Shown: one piece after another, positions 55,001 to 64,000 of the stretch
Layout: every line of letters starts with the position of its first letter
Position numbering within the stretch: the stretch's first letter is position 1
Translations under genes and position numbers: made by a program
Notes under the pieces: generated by a model
What the model saw: the letters and a program-made list of their open reading frames with translations, nothing else
What the model was told of the DNA's origin: nothing
The model's database searches: none
DNA from: Algoriphagus halophilus
GTDB lineage: Bacteria; Bacteroidota; Bacteroidia; Cytophagales; Cyclobacteriaceae
DNA length: 64,000 nucleotides
Reading direction: 5' to 3'
Assembly: GCF_900129785.1 (NCBI RefSeq)
Contig: NZ_FSRC01000004.1
Location: 1 to 64,000 of the forward strand

Positions 55001-56803
55001 TTAATAGATAAAATTCCCTGCCAGTACATATTGCTCTAGCTCAGGCCTAGTGATTTCCTTACGGATGTATTTTTCGATCATGAGAGAGGCTGTACTAGCA
55101 GCTGCTCTACCACCCCAACCCGCATTTTCTACATAAACTGCGATGGCTATTTTGGGGTCATCCTTAGGAGCAAAGGCCACAAACACAGAGTGGTCTTCAC
55201 CATGAGGGTTTTGAGCTGTTCCAGTTTTACCTGCAATGACTAAATCTTTCATAATTGCTCGGGTTGCTGTACCATATAGGGCTTCTGCCATGGCATCCTG
55301 AATCATGTCAAAATGATGAGCATCAACCCCGACCTCGTTTTTCGTTCTATATTTCTCTGGAATTTGTGTGGGATCGTTGTCTATTGCTTTTACTAAATGG
55401 GGGGGATAGTAAAATCCTTTATTCGCAAATATTGCAGCTAAATTGGCCATTTGTAGCGGTGTGACCAGCATTTCACCTTGACCAATAGAAAGGGAGTAAA
55501 TCGTACTGTATTTCCATCGACCCTCTCCATAAAAACGATCATAGTATTTACTGGAAGGGACGCTGCCTCCTTTTTCATTTGGCATATCTACTCCCAATCG
55601 GCTACCTAATCCGAATTTCAGCACTTTTTCCCGCCAAGCATTTAGACCAATTTCAGTGTCCTTATAAGTATTGGAAGAAACTTCTTGATTGATGATTTGA
55701 CGGAAAGCTTGATGATAATAGGGATTACAAGAATTCCTGATCGCACCGAATAAATTAACTGGTGAAGGGTGATTATGGCATGCCACTAATGACTTGTTAC
55801 AGGCAAAGGTGGTATTAGGAGTCAAGATTCCCTCTTGCAAACCAATTAAACTCTGCACCACTTTAAAAATGGAGCCAGGAGGATAAGTTGCCATGATAGG
55901 CCTGTTAAAAAGAGGTTTGCTTTCATCAGAGTTTAAGCTCCTGTAAGTTTTACTGAAATCAGCTCCGGTTAAATCATTTGGATTATAATAAGGAGCGGAA
56001 ATCATTGCCAAAATCTCTCCTGTTTTTGGTTCAATAGCCACTACCGATCCTTTTTTTCCACCCATTAAGAACTCGCCATATTTCTGCAAGTCCATATCAA
56101 TAGTGGAGGTAATATTTTTTCCAGCTACAGAAGCGGTATCGTATTCTCCATCTTTGAAAGGTCCTTTGTCCACTCCCCTTACATTGACCATTTTATATTT
56201 TACCCCTTTCTCCCCTCTTAAATCATCTTCATAAAATCGCTCCATGCCACTCAGACCAACGTAGTCCCCTTGGACATAATAATTGGTTGAGTCCCTTTCC
56301 AATTGTCTTGCGTTGATTTCTCCAATATAACCCAAGGCATGCGCAGCAATGGGCAATGGATAAGATCTGACAGAGCGAGTCATGATAAATAATCCCGGGT
56401 AATCAATTAGGTAATCCTGCATTCTGGCAAAATCCGTAGTAGAAATTTGCTTGATAAGCGGAGATGGTTTCACCCAAGAATATTTTCTTGCAGCCTGATA
56501 GGATTCTATCAACTCCTCTTTAGTGATTTTGAAAAGTTCCAAGAATCGGGTAGTGTCTCCCACTTCAAATTCCTTTGGCACGATCATCAGATCAAAGATG
56601 GGGTTGTTGTAGACCAATAGTTTCCCATTCCGATCATACACGAGCCCCCGGTAAGGGTGGTCTACCACTCGTTGTATAGCATTCCTTTCAGCTTTTTTCA
56701 TAAAGCTGTCGTCCATTACTTGGATCATAAATAGTTTGGTCAATAGTACCAAACCGATCAAGAAAATGAAGATGATTATTGCTACGGGTCTTTGGTCGTT
56801 CAT
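55001..56803 (-). CDS. mrdA: Penicillin-binding protein 2
   Basis: Class B transpeptidase, 600 residues, cross-linking peptidoglycan of the side wall. One N-terminal anchor (about 6-24) precedes the dimerisation domain (VDHPYRGLVYDRNG). The transpeptidase domain carries the nucleophile in PPGSIFKVV (SxxK, about residue 311), the second motif in IRNSCNPYYHQ and the third in AGKTGTAQNP (about 523). It shares one base with the mreD stop and abuts rodA. Confidence 0.96.
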   Translation of the reverse strand: MNDQRPVAIIIFIFLIGLVLLTKLFMIQVMDDSFMKKAERNAIQRVVDHPYRGLVYDRNGKLLVYNNPIFDLMIVPKEFEVGDTTRFLELFKITKEELIESYQAARKYSWVKPSPLIKQISTTDFARMQDYLIDYPGLFIMTRSVRSYPLPIAAHALGYIGEINARQLERDSTNYYVQGDYVGLSGMERFYEDDLRGEKGVKYKMVNVRGVDKGPFKDGEYDTASVAGKNITSTIDMDLQKYGEFLMGGKKGSVVAIEPKTGEILAMISAPYYNPNDLTGADFSKTYRSLNSDESKPLFNRPIMATYPPGSIFKVVQSLIGLQEGILTPNTTFACNKSLVACHNHPSPVNLFGAIRNSCNPYYHQAFRQIINQEVSSNTYKDTEIGLNAWREKVLKFGLGSRLGVDMPNEKGGSVPSSKYYDRFYGEGRWKYSTIYSLSIGQGEMLVTPLQMANLAAIFANKGFYYPPHLVKAIDNDPTQIPEKYRTKNEVGVDAHHFDMIQDAMAEALYGTATRAIMKDLVIAGKTGTAQNPHGEDHSVFVAFAPKDDPKIAIAVYVENAGWGGRAAASTASLMIEKYIRKEITRPELEQYVLAGNFIY

Positions 56804-57324
56804 CAGATTCCTCTCCTACGTTTGAAGAACAGTAGTTGTACAATTATAGCCAAAACGACTGTAAAAATCGAGGAGAATAAGCTTTTGTTTAAGATCCCTA
56901 AAAAAGCTCCTGACCCCCATTGATCAGCAGTAAAGAATAGAAGACAAAATGCAAAGGTCAAAGGAAGGGAATAGCTTATGAACCAACCCAATCCCATTTC
57001 CTGTAGGGTAGGCTGGGTGGAGTCATCATATCCTCCATTTGGCCGGATAATTTTTAACCACAGTGGTCTTAAAAATGCGAGTAGGGTAGCAGCAGAAGCA
57101 TGCAATCCAATCGTGTCATAAAACACATCAATTGTCAGACCGACTCCAAAACTGATTAATAAGAGTTGGATTTCTCTAATTTGAAAAGGCAAACTGAGAA
57201 TCCCTACTAAGTACAAAAAGCAAAATGCAACACCGAATAGGGCAAGATTTTTTAAGAAAAGAATCTGAACGAGCCCTAATATCAATAGAAGAAAAATAAA
57301 AGAGATCAGATTTCTAAAATTCAT
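56803..57324 (-). CDS. mreD: Rod shape-determining protein MreD
   Basis: 173 residues with five or six hydrophobic helices, a small inner-membrane component of the elongasome that bridges MreC and PBP2. Sequence conservation in this family is low. The call rests on the membrane pattern and on its place between mreC and mrdA. It overlaps mreC by 11 bases. Confidence 0.88.
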   Translation of the reverse strand: MNFRNLISFIFLLLILGLVQILFLKNLALFGVAFCFLYLVGILSLPFQIREIQLLLISFGVGLTIDVFYDTIGLHASAATLLAFLRPLWLKIIRPNGGYDDSTQPTLQEMGLGWFISYSLPLTFAFCLLFFTADQWGSGAFLGILNKSLFSSIFTVVLAIIVQLLFFKRRRGI

Positions 57325-58150
57325 TAGTTAATTCAGATTGTTGATATAAGGAATCCAATTCATCGATCTGCGTATTTTCTACCAAATACACATAAGAAAT
57401 TTTACTAAAATCCGCAGTGAGTGTTACCTCAATATCCAAGTAATTTGGATCCGAGGATTGGATAACATTTGAGATGATACCTATTTTTAAATTTCTAGGA
57501 AATACCGCACTGTAACCTGAAGTGACTACTGTATCTCCAACTTGTGCCTGTACATGTCTTGGGACATACAACATTTTGGCTTTCTGGGAATCTTGACCAT
57601 CCCAATTGATGGATCCAAAATCTCCGGTGGACTTGATGATCGACGAAATCAATAGATCATTGTTCAATAACGAAATGCCAACTGCATAATTGTCTGAAAC
57701 TGATTTTACCCTTCCCACTACTCCGCTCTCATTGAAAATCCCCATTCCTGGTTTCACACCTTGATTCCTACCTTTGTTTAAGGTCATGTGATTTTGCGTA
57801 TATCGCAAGGAATTACTGATTACTCTTGCTCCCATAAACTCAAATTGGGAAGACAAGGCCGAATCCAAAGAGATTTCCACACTATCCGGTTCCAGTTTTA
57901 AACTACTCAATTGCTCCATGAGTCTGGAATTTTCCACTACTAAAGCTTCATTTGCTTCAGCAAGAGAGAAAAAATCACTCACATTGGATTGGGTCTCCAA
58001 AATAGAGCCTACTAATGCATTGGAGCTATTAAAGAACGCAGCACCCTGAGGGGAATTATTTGCTACTAGTAACCAGATGGCTATTATTTCTAGTAAAATG
58101 AATAAAAGAAAGGACCTTAAATTATAAAGGAATTGTAGGATGCGTAGCAT
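57314..58150 (-). CDS. mreC: Rod shape-determining protein MreC
   Basis: 278 residues. One N-terminal transmembrane helix (about 10-28) and a coiled coil (about 60-92, with EANEALVVENSRLMEQLSSL) precede the periplasmic beta-barrel domains. These contain YTQNHMTLNKGRNQGVKPGM and NEVIGRV-like GVVGRVKSVSDNYAVG. MreC links the MreB filament to the synthesis enzymes. It is 7 bases after mreB and overlaps mreD by 11 bases. Confidence 0.94.
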   Translation of the reverse strand: MLRILQFLYNLRSFLLFILLEIIAIWLLVANNSPQGAAFFNSSNALVGSILETQSNVSDFFSLAEANEALVVENSRLMEQLSSLKLEPDSVEISLDSALSSQFEFMGARVISNSLRYTQNHMTLNKGRNQGVKPGMGIFNESGVVGRVKSVSDNYAVGISLLNNDLLISSIIKSTGDFGSINWDGQDSQKAKMLYVPRHVQAQVGDTVVTSGYSAVFPRNLKIGIISNVIQSSDPNYLDIEVTLTADFSKISYVYLVENTQIDELDSLYQQSELTNEF

Positions 58151-58157
58151 TCAGGGT

Positions 58158-59186
58158 TTATGTCATCAATACTGTTCTGAAATTCTGTATATTTTTCAAG
58201 GCAGTTCCGGTACCTCTTACCACTGCTCTTAATGGATCTTCTGCGATGTGTATTGGAAGTTTGGTTTTCTGATGCAATCTTTTGTCCAAACCTTTCAATA
58301 AAGCTCCTCCACCAGTCAAATGGATTCCGTTGTCATAAATATCCGCTGATAATTCAGGAGGTGCTATTTCCAAAGCTTTAAGAACGGCTTCTTCGATTTT
58401 GGAAACAGATTTGTCCAACGCAAATGCAATTTCTGAGTAGGATACCTTAATTACTTTTGGAATCCCCGTCATCAAGTCACGCCCACGGATCTCGTGATCT
58501 TCTGGGGGCTCATCAAGTTCTGTCAATGCAGATCCTATGGCGATTTTTACTTTCTCAGCAGATCTTTCCCCAATCAACAAATTGTGTTGTCTTCTCATAT
58601 AATCCAATATGTCTTTGGTGAATGTATCACCTGCCACTCGTATGGATTGATCAGCAACAATACCTGACAAAGCAATCAAAGCAATCTCTGTAGTACCCCC
58701 TCCGATATCAACAATCATCGACCCCATGGGCTTTTCAATATCGATTCCAATACCTATTGCGGCAGCAATTGGTTCGAAAATCATATATACTTCTTTGGCA
58801 CCAGCATGTTCCGCTGAGTCACGAACAGCTCTTTTTTCAACTTCTGTAATACCAGAAGGGATACAGATCACCATTCGGTGTGATTGAGGGAACATTCCTT
58901 TCTTTTGACCAGGGATCATTTTTATCAACCCACGAATCATTTGCTCTGCTGCATAGAAATCAGCAATTACACCATCCTTTAATGGTCTAATTGTTTTGAT
59001 GTTTTCATGCGTTTTCTCATGCATGTTCATCGCTTCTCTTCCAACGGCCAATACACGGTTGTTGGTTTTATCAATCGCAATGATTGAGGGTTCATCCACC
59101 ACTATTTTATCCTTATGGATAATCAGCGTGTTGGCTGTACCCAAATCGATGGCTATATCACTTGAGAAAAAATCGAATAATCCCAT
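58158..59186 (-). CDS. mreB: Rod shape-determining protein MreB
   Basis: Bacterial actin, 342 residues, forming membrane-bound filaments that orient wall synthesis. The phosphate-1 motif is IDLGTANTLI, phosphate-2 is MIVDIGGGTTEIALIAL, and the adenosine motif is HLTGGGALLKGLDKRL. It is the first gene of the operon mreB-mreC-mreD-mrdA-rodA, so the cell is expected to be rod-shaped. Confidence 0.97.
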   Translation of the reverse strand: MGLFDFFSSDIAIDLGTANTLIIHKDKIVVDEPSIIAIDKTNNRVLAVGREAMNMHEKTHENIKTIRPLKDGVIADFYAAEQMIRGLIKMIPGQKKGMFPQSHRMVICIPSGITEVEKRAVRDSAEHAGAKEVYMIFEPIAAAIGIGIDIEKPMGSMIVDIGGGTTEIALIALSGIVADQSIRVAGDTFTKDILDYMRRQHNLLIGERSAEKVKIAIGSALTELDEPPEDHEIRGRDLMTGIPKVIKVSYSEIAFALDKSVSKIEEAVLKALEIAPPELSADIYDNGIHLTGGGALLKGLDKRLHQKTKLPIHIAEDPLRAVVRGTGTALKNIQNFRTVLMT

Positions 59187-59267
59187 TTTTGACTTGTTGA
59201 TTGGCTTAAAATTGCTGTTAATAGTTCAATATAGTACGATGTGCACTCAATATTAAACGGGGGTCGG

Positions 59268-59275
59268 CAAAATTA
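59268..59275 (-). promoter_or_regulatory. -7 box for the mre operon
   Basis: CAAAATTA on the plus strand reads TAATTTTG on the minus strand, matching TAnnTTTG, 82 bases upstream of the mreB ATG. The -33 element is not clear. Confidence 0.4.
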
Positions 59276-59429
59276 TTACCTTAATGGGAGAAATCTGAAA
59301 GAAACCCGATATTTTTTGGTGTTATTATTAAAATGGTGGTCAGTTACTTTGGCTGGTAAAATCAAAATGTAAGAAATCCCCCAATTTGGGTGTTTCTTTA
59401 CTTCTCTTCTTGTAGATTTTTTACTCAAA

Positions 59430-59460
59430 TTGTTTTTGCATCAAATTTATTTTACCTTTG
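59430..59460 (+). promoter_or_regulatory. Promoter of the rimP-nusA-infB operon
   Basis: A -33 TTG at 59430-59432 and a -7 TACCTTTG at 59453-59460 (perfect TAnnTTTG) are spaced by 20 bases. The expected start is near 59466, leaving a leader of about 55 bases before the rimP ATG at 59521. Confidence 0.6.
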
Positions 59461-59481
59461 CGTCGTATTCGAAAGTTTCTG

Positions 59482-59504
59482 GAGGGGACACCATATGTCC
59501 CCTC
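59482..59504 (+). promoter_or_regulatory. Strong hairpin in the rimP leader
   Basis: A 9-bp perfect stem, GAGGGGACA with its complement, and a 5-base loop (59491-59495) in an otherwise AT-rich leader. It is followed by only three Ts and lies 16 bases before the rimP ATG, so it may act as an attenuator or an RNA-binding site rather than a full terminator. Confidence 0.5.
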
Positions 59505-59520
59505 TTTCATTATGCATACT

Positions 59521-59994
59521 ATGTCCGAACTGAAGCAGTCTATCGAAGAAATTGTTGAAAAGCATCTTCCGGATGAAAAACACTTCATTGTGGAGGTTTC
59601 AATGGTTAATAAAGGAGGGAAAACAACCTTGAGCATCTTAATTGATGCAGATGAAGGGTTGAATATCCAGACTTGTGCCGATGTAAGTAGAGCGGTTTCC
59701 GAGGAATTGGAAGTTCAGGACTTGATGCCCGGAGCATATATTTTGGAAGTTTCTTCACCAGGATTGGATTATCCATTGAACGGTAAAAGACAATTCCAAA
59801 AAAATATAGGAAGGGAATTGAAAGTTTTGTTGACTACAGGGAAAGAACTTGTAGGTAAATTAGTAGATGTAGAGGAGGCTGGCGTGAAAATGCTGGTCAA
59901 GAAAAAAGAAAAAGGCAAAAAAGCCACGGAAGAGGAAGTAACTCTTCCTTTTGAAGAGATGAATAAAACAATCGTACAAGTATCTTTTAAATAA
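59521..59994 (+). CDS. rimP: Ribosome maturation factor RimP
   Basis: 157 residues from the ATG at 59521 (MSELKQSIEEIVEKHL). An upstream TTG at 59458 in the same frame overlaps the promoter and is rejected. RimP assists 30S maturation. The motif EVSSPGLDYPL is the family hallmark, and the C-terminal SH3-like part contains LKVLLTTGKELVGKLVDV. It is first in the operon, 5 bases before nusA. Confidence 0.94.
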   Translation: MSELKQSIEEIVEKHLPDEKHFIVEVSMVNKGGKTTLSILIDADEGLNIQTCADVSRAVSEELEVQDLMPGAYILEVSSPGLDYPLNGKRQFQKNIGRELKVLLTTGKELVGKLVDVEEAGVKMLVKKKEKGKKATEEEVTLPFEEMNKTIVQVSFK

Positions 59995-59999
59995 CTCAA

Positions 60000-61244
60000 A
60001 TGGATGCCAAAATCTTAATAGAATCCTTCGCAGATTTTGCGAGATCTAAAAATGTGGATCGACCAACCATGATCCGTATCCTGGAAGATGTGTTCAGAGC
60101 AATGATTAGAAAGAAGTTTGAATCTGATGAAAACTTCGATGTAACGATCAATGCTGATAAAGGTGACCTCGAGATTTTCAGAATTAGAGAGATTGTTGAC
60201 GATAATTCTGAGGATATTTGGGATTTTGATAAAATCAGTTTCAGTGAAGCTAGAAAAATTGAACCTGATTTTGAGATTGGCGAGGAAGTTTACGAAAAAA
60301 TTGAGTTGGAGGAGTTTGGAAGACGAGCAGTTCAGATGGCCCGTCAGACTTTGATTCAGAGAATTAAGGATCTTGAAAAAGATATCCTTTATAATAAGTA
60401 TGAAGAGCAGGTAGGAGAAATCGTTTCAGCAGAAGTGTATCAGATTCTGGGAAGAGAGATTCTTTTGATGGATGGGGAAGGTAACGAATTGATTCTTCCT
60501 AAAGGAGAGCAAATTCCTAAGGACAGATTTAGAAAAGGGGATACCGTTAAAGCAATTGTTCACAGAGTGGACATGATGAACGGGAATCCTAAGATCATTC
60601 TTTCCAGAACTTCTCCAGTGTTTTTGGAACGATTATTTGAAAATGAGGTTCCTGAGGTGTACGATGGATTGATCACAATTGTGAAGATTGTCCGTGAGCC
60701 AGGGGAAAGAGCTAAAGTTGCTGTAGAATCTTATGACGACAGAATAGATCCAGTGGGAGCTTGTGTCGGTATGAAAGGTTCTAGAATTCATGCAGTAGTT
60801 CGAGAACTTCAAAATGAAAATATTGATGTGATTAATTTCACAGATAATTTGGAACTTTACGTGACCAGAGCTTTGAGCCCTGCCAAAGTTTCATCCATTA
60901 CAGTTAATAAAGAGACCAAGAGAATCTCTGTATTCTTGAAGCCAGATCAAGTATCACTTGCTATTGGTAAAGGAGGATTCAATATCAAACTGGCCAGTAA
61001 ATTGGTAGATTATGAAATTGATGTCTTCCGTGAATTGAATGAATACGAAGAGGAGGATGTTGATCTAATTGAATTCAGTGATGAAATCGAAGGATGGATC
61101 ATTGATGAATTGAAAAAAACAGGTCTAGATACTGCAAAAAGTGTCTTGACTTTAGGTAAGGAGGATTTACTCCGAAGAACAGAACTTGAGGAAGAGACGA
61201 TCGATGAGATATTCCGTATCCTCAGACAAGAATTTGAACAATAA
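60000..61244 (+). CDS. nusA: Transcription termination/antitermination protein NusA
   Basis: 414 residues. An N-terminal RNA polymerase-binding domain (about 1-130) is followed by S1 (about 135-200), two KH domains (VGACVGMKGSRIHAVVREL and VSLAIGKGGFNIKLASKL) and one C-terminal helix-hairpin-like element (LEEETIDEIFRILRQEF). Only a single short C-terminal repeat is present, unlike the two acidic repeats of E. coli. It modulates pausing and termination. It lies between rimP and infB in the conserved operon. Confidence 0.96.
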   Translation: MDAKILIESFADFARSKNVDRPTMIRILEDVFRAMIRKKFESDENFDVTINADKGDLEIFRIREIVDDNSEDIWDFDKISFSEARKIEPDFEIGEEVYEKIELEEFGRRAVQMARQTLIQRIKDLEKDILYNKYEEQVGEIVSAEVYQILGREILLMDGEGNELILPKGEQIPKDRFRKGDTVKAIVHRVDMMNGNPKIILSRTSPVFLERLFENEVPEVYDGLITIVKIVREPGERAKVAVESYDDRIDPVGACVGMKGSRIHAVVRELQNENIDVINFTDNLELYVTRALSPAKVSSITVNKETKRISVFLKPDQVSLAIGKGGFNIKLASKLVDYEIDVFRELNEYEEEDVDLIEFSDEIEGWIIDELKKTGLDTAKSVLTLGKEDLLRRTELEEETIDEIFRILRQEFEQ

Positions 61245-61307
61245 TACAAGGGAATTACAAATTAAAATACCCTATTTTACTTAAGATTTCGAAAGAGGTT
61301 TTTGCTT

Positions 61308-64000
61308 ATGTCAGAAGAAAAAATGATGCGATTAGGCCAGATAGCCAGAAAACTCAACGTGGGAACGGCGACCATCGTTGAGTCAATGGCTAAAAAGGGC
61401 TTTGAGGTGGAGAATAATCCGAATTCCAAGATCAGTATGGAACAAGTAGAGATGCTGAGAAAGGAATTCAAGTCTTCTGCCCTCGATAAAGAAGAGGCCT
61501 CCCACCTCTCTATAGGGAAGCGCCATGAGCCTATTTCGATGGAGTCTGAAACTCCTAAGCAAGAAAAGGCTCCAGAGCCAGAACCAAAACCGGTTCAAAA
61601 AGAGGCTCCTAAACCTGAGCCTAAAGTTGAAGTAACTCCAACGCCGGCTCCTGAGCCAACGCCGAAAGTAGAAGCAAAAACACCTGAAGCGAAAGCTGAA
61701 GAATCAGCTCCTGCGCCAACCCCTAAGTCTGAGCCTACTCCATCTGCTTCAGCTCCAAAACAAGCTGAACCTGAAAAAGTAGAGCCTGAGGCTCCGAAAT
61801 TGGAAGGGATCAAAGTCTTAGGAAAAATTGATTTGAGCAAAAAACCTGCTTCTAATCAAAGACCTGGTCAAGGGAATAGAGGTCAAAGACATGGTGGGGA
61901 TTATAAGAAGCCTCATCAACAGCAAAAGCCTGGTCAAGACCAGAAAAAGCAAAATGCTCCTCAGGGAGGTCAACAAACCAAGCCTGCACCTAAGCCGGAA
62001 GTAAAGCCTGCTGCTCCTTCCACTCCAGCAGCTCCTGCTGCTGAAGTGAAAAAGCCAAAGGACGAAGTGATTTCTGCGAAAGCAGATTCTTTAAAAGGAT
62101 TGACTGTATTGGGGAAAATTGAACTTCCTGCAGACAAACCTAAAAAGAAAGGTGGTCCAGTTGCATCTTCTGACGAAAGAGGTAGAGATAAAAAGAGACC
62201 TCGTAAAAGAATTGACAAGGGTGGTTCCAACGCAGGTGGAAATAGAAACCAAGGTGGAGGAAATAGAAACCAAGGTCAACGAGGCAATAATCAAAATAGA
62301 GGAGGACAAGGCAGAGTACAAAAAGCTGAGCCAACTCAAAAAGAAATTCAAGATCAGATCAAACAAACGCTTGCTAGACTTCAAGGAAATAAACCGGGTG
62401 GTGGAAAATCCAAGTCTAGAAGAGATAAAAAGGCAGAGCGAGAGAGAGAAGTTGATCATGAAAATGAAGAAACAAAATTGTTGAAAGTCACAGAATTTAT
62501 TTCTGCAAATGACTTAGCAGCATTGTTGGATGTTTCTGTCAATCAAATTATTTCTACCTGTATGTCCCTGGGTATGTTCGTTTCGATCAACCAGAGATTG
62601 GATGCAGAAGCCATTACCATCATTGCAGATGAATTCGGATATGACGTAGAGTTTACGAAGTCTATTGAAGATGAAATCGTAGAAGAGGTGGAGGACGATC
62701 CAGAAGACTTGATCGAAAGAGCTCCTATTGTGACCATCATGGGTCACGTAGATCACGGTAAAACATCCTTGTTGGATTACATTAGAACTTCCAAGGTGAC
62801 TGCTGATGAAGCAGGGGGGATTACCCAACACATTGGAGCTTATGATGTGATGACCAAAACAGGTCATAAAATCGCATTCCTTGATACTCCTGGTCACGAG
62901 GCATTTACTGCCATGCGTGCTCGTGGTGCCAAAATTACTGACGTCGCAATTATTGTAATTGCAGCGGACGATAGCATCATGCCACAGACCAAAGAAGCGA
63001 TCAATCACGCTCAGGTAGCTGGAGTACCTATGATCTTTGCGATCAATAAGATTGATAAGCCTAATGCTAATCCAAATAAGATCAAAGAGGAATTGGCCAA
63101 TATGAACTTGTTGATTGAGGAATGGGGTGGAAAATACCAATCTCAGGAATTATCAGCTAAAACAGGTGAAGGTGTAGACGACTTGCTTGAAAAAGTACTT
63201 TTGGAAGCAGAAGTATTGGAATTGAAAGCAAATCCAGATAAAAATGCAGTGGGTACTGTAATCGAAGCTTCCTTGGATAAAGGACGTGGTTATGTGACCA
63301 CCATTATGGTCCAAAGTGGTACCTTGAAAATTGGAGATATCACGTTGGCAGGTAAGCACTATGGCCGTGTGAAAGCCATGTTTGACCATAAAGGTAAAAA
63401 GCTGAAAACTGCCGGACCTTCTACTCCTGTCCAGTTATTGGGACTGAGTGGTGCTCCTCAAGCAGGGGATATCATCAAAGTGTATGATACCGAAAGAGAA
63501 GCTAGAGAAATTGCTAACTCAAGAGAACAGATTCAAAGAGAGCAAAGCCTTAGAACTAAGAAGCATATTACTTTGGATGAAATTGGTCGTCGTTTGGCAA
63601 TCGGTTCATTTAAGGAATTGAATATCATCATTAAAGGTGATGTGGATGGTTCAGTTGAAGCACTTTCCGATTCATTGTTGAAGCTTTCTAAGGATGAAGT
63701 AAAAGTGAATATCATCCATAAAGGAGTAGGGCAGATTTCTGAATCTGACGTATTGTTGGCTTCTGCTTCTGATGCAATTATTCTAGGCTTCCAAGTAAGA
63801 CCGTCTTCTAATGCGAAGAAACTAGCTGAACAAGAAGAAATTGAAATCAGACATTACTCGATTATCTACGATGCGATTAATCAAATCAAAGATGCTATCG
63901 AAGGAATGCTCGAGCCAGAATTTGAAGAAGTAATCACTGGTAATATTCAAGTTCGTGAAGTATTTAAGATTTCTAAGATCGGTACTGTTGCAGGTTCTTA
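61308..64000 (+). CDS. infB: Translation initiation factor IF-2 (partial, 3' end outside window)
   Basis: About 897 codons are visible from the ATG at 61308, and the frame runs off the window. An N-terminal IF2_N domain (about 1-60) is followed by a long low-complexity Pro/Ala/Lys/Gln/Gly-rich region (about 75-395). A second IF2_N-like domain (about 400-460) precedes the GTPase, with G1 motif GHVDHGKT at 479-486, G3 DTPGHEAF and G4 NKID. The factor places initiator tRNA on the 30S subunit. The intergenic gap from nusA is 63 bases. Confidence 0.96.
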   Translation, partial: MSEEKMMRLGQIARKLNVGTATIVESMAKKGFEVENNPNSKISMEQVEMLRKEFKSSALDKEEASHLSIGKRHEPISMESETPKQEKAPEPEPKPVQKEAPKPEPKVEVTPTPAPEPTPKVEAKTPEAKAEESAPAPTPKSEPTPSASAPKQAEPEKVEPEAPKLEGIKVLGKIDLSKKPASNQRPGQGNRGQRHGGDYKKPHQQQKPGQDQKKQNAPQGGQQTKPAPKPEVKPAAPSTPAAPAAEVKKPKDEVISAKADSLKGLTVLGKIELPADKPKKKGGPVASSDERGRDKKRPRKRIDKGGSNAGGNRNQGGGNRNQGQRGNNQNRGGQGRVQKAEPTQKEIQDQIKQTLARLQGNKPGGGKSKSRRDKKAEREREVDHENEETKLLKVTEFISANDLAALLDVSVNQIISTCMSLGMFVSINQRLDAEAITIIADEFGYDVEFTKSIEDEIVEEVEDDPEDLIERAPIVTIMGHVDHGKTSLLDYIRTSKVTADEAGGITQHIGAYDVMTKTGHKIAFLDTPGHEAFTAMRARGAKITDVAIIVIAADDSIMPQTKEAINHAQVAGVPMIFAINKIDKPNANPNKIKEELANMNLLIEEWGGKYQSQELSAKTGEGVDDLLEKVLLEAEVLELKANPDKNAVGTVIEASLDKGRGYVTTIMVQSGTLKIGDITLAGKHYGRVKAMFDHKGKKLKTAGPSTPVQLLGLSGAPQAGDIIKVYDTEREAREIANSREQIQREQSLRTKKHITLDEIGRRLAIGSFKELNIIIKGDVDGSVEALSDSLLKLSKDEVKVNIIHKGVGQISESDVLLASASDAIILGFQVRPSSNAKKLAEQEEIEIRHYSIIYDAINQIKDAIEGMLEPEFEEVITGNIQVREVFKISKIGTVAGS

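Larger units (their letters stand above)
59187..59520. other. Divergent promoter region between mreB and rimP
   Basis: 334 bases containing a minus-strand -7 box for the mre operon, the rimP promoter, and a strong hairpin in the rimP leader. No gene is present. Confidence 0.7.

Noticed and set aside
59458..59520. TTG start of rimP at 59458.
   Set aside because: It overlaps the -7 promoter box and would precede the expected transcription start.
61595..62484. Open frames on both strands inside infB.
   Set aside because: They are shadows of the low-complexity region of IF-2.

Overview
The window looks like chromosome of a marine or freshwater Bacteroidota, probably order Cytophagales (Cyclobacteriaceae, Algoriphagus-like). 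The grounds are AT-rich DNA, TAnnTTTG-type -7 promoter boxes with few Shine-Dalgarno sites, type IX secretion C-terminal sorting domains, a carboxypeptidase-regulatory-like TonB receptor, Rho with a long disordered insertion, and an Lnb-type lipoprotein N-acyltransferase. The genus is an inference. I saw no transposase, integrase, phage gene, rRNA or CRISPR array.

Layout. 1-3.6 kb: end of an OmpA-like gene, an M23 peptidase, and aspS. 3.7-9.8 kb: a glycan-use locus with a GH95 glycosidase, a NagB-like deaminase, a sodium:solute symporter and NagA. 9.8-16.5 kb: DUF3820 and YhhN proteins, a large TonB-dependent receptor, and two tandem DUF481 outer-membrane proteins. 16.7-23 kb: an alpha/beta hydrolase followed by an RND efflux operon (adaptor, pump, TolC). 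23-33 kb: MltF-like lytic transglycosylase, RidA, GntP permease, a decayed gene, Lnb, uvrB, an AlbA_2 protein, a PLP enzyme of the ACC deaminase/D-cysteine desulfhydrase family, and an RluA-family pseudouridine synthase. 32.8-33.9 kb: an AT-rich island with two tRNA-like RNA genes. 33.9-47.4 kb: a 1450-residue AsmA-like protein and two glycine-rich T9SS surface proteins, one of 2220 residues with near-identical tandem Ig-like repeats. 47.7-53.7 kb: rho, the operon ferredoxin-tdk-recO, a conserved unknown, and a PycTM-like membrane protein with an HD phosphohydrolase. 53.7-59.2 kb: the rod-shape operon mreB-mreC-mreD-mrdA-rodA. 59.5-64 kb: rimP-nusA-infB, with infB running off the window.

The most unusual content is the tRNA-like pair at 33128-33252 and 33701-33823. 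Both share identical acceptor, D, anticodon and T arms. They combine a Leu-like D arm, an Asp-like anticodon loop (GUC, C38) and G73. Each carries a 56- or 54-base variable region whose basal stem covaries between the copies. Each is followed by its own terminator, and the first has a good promoter. The second candidate system is the two-gene PycTM-like/HD module at 52571-53729, which has no nucleotide cyclase beside it.
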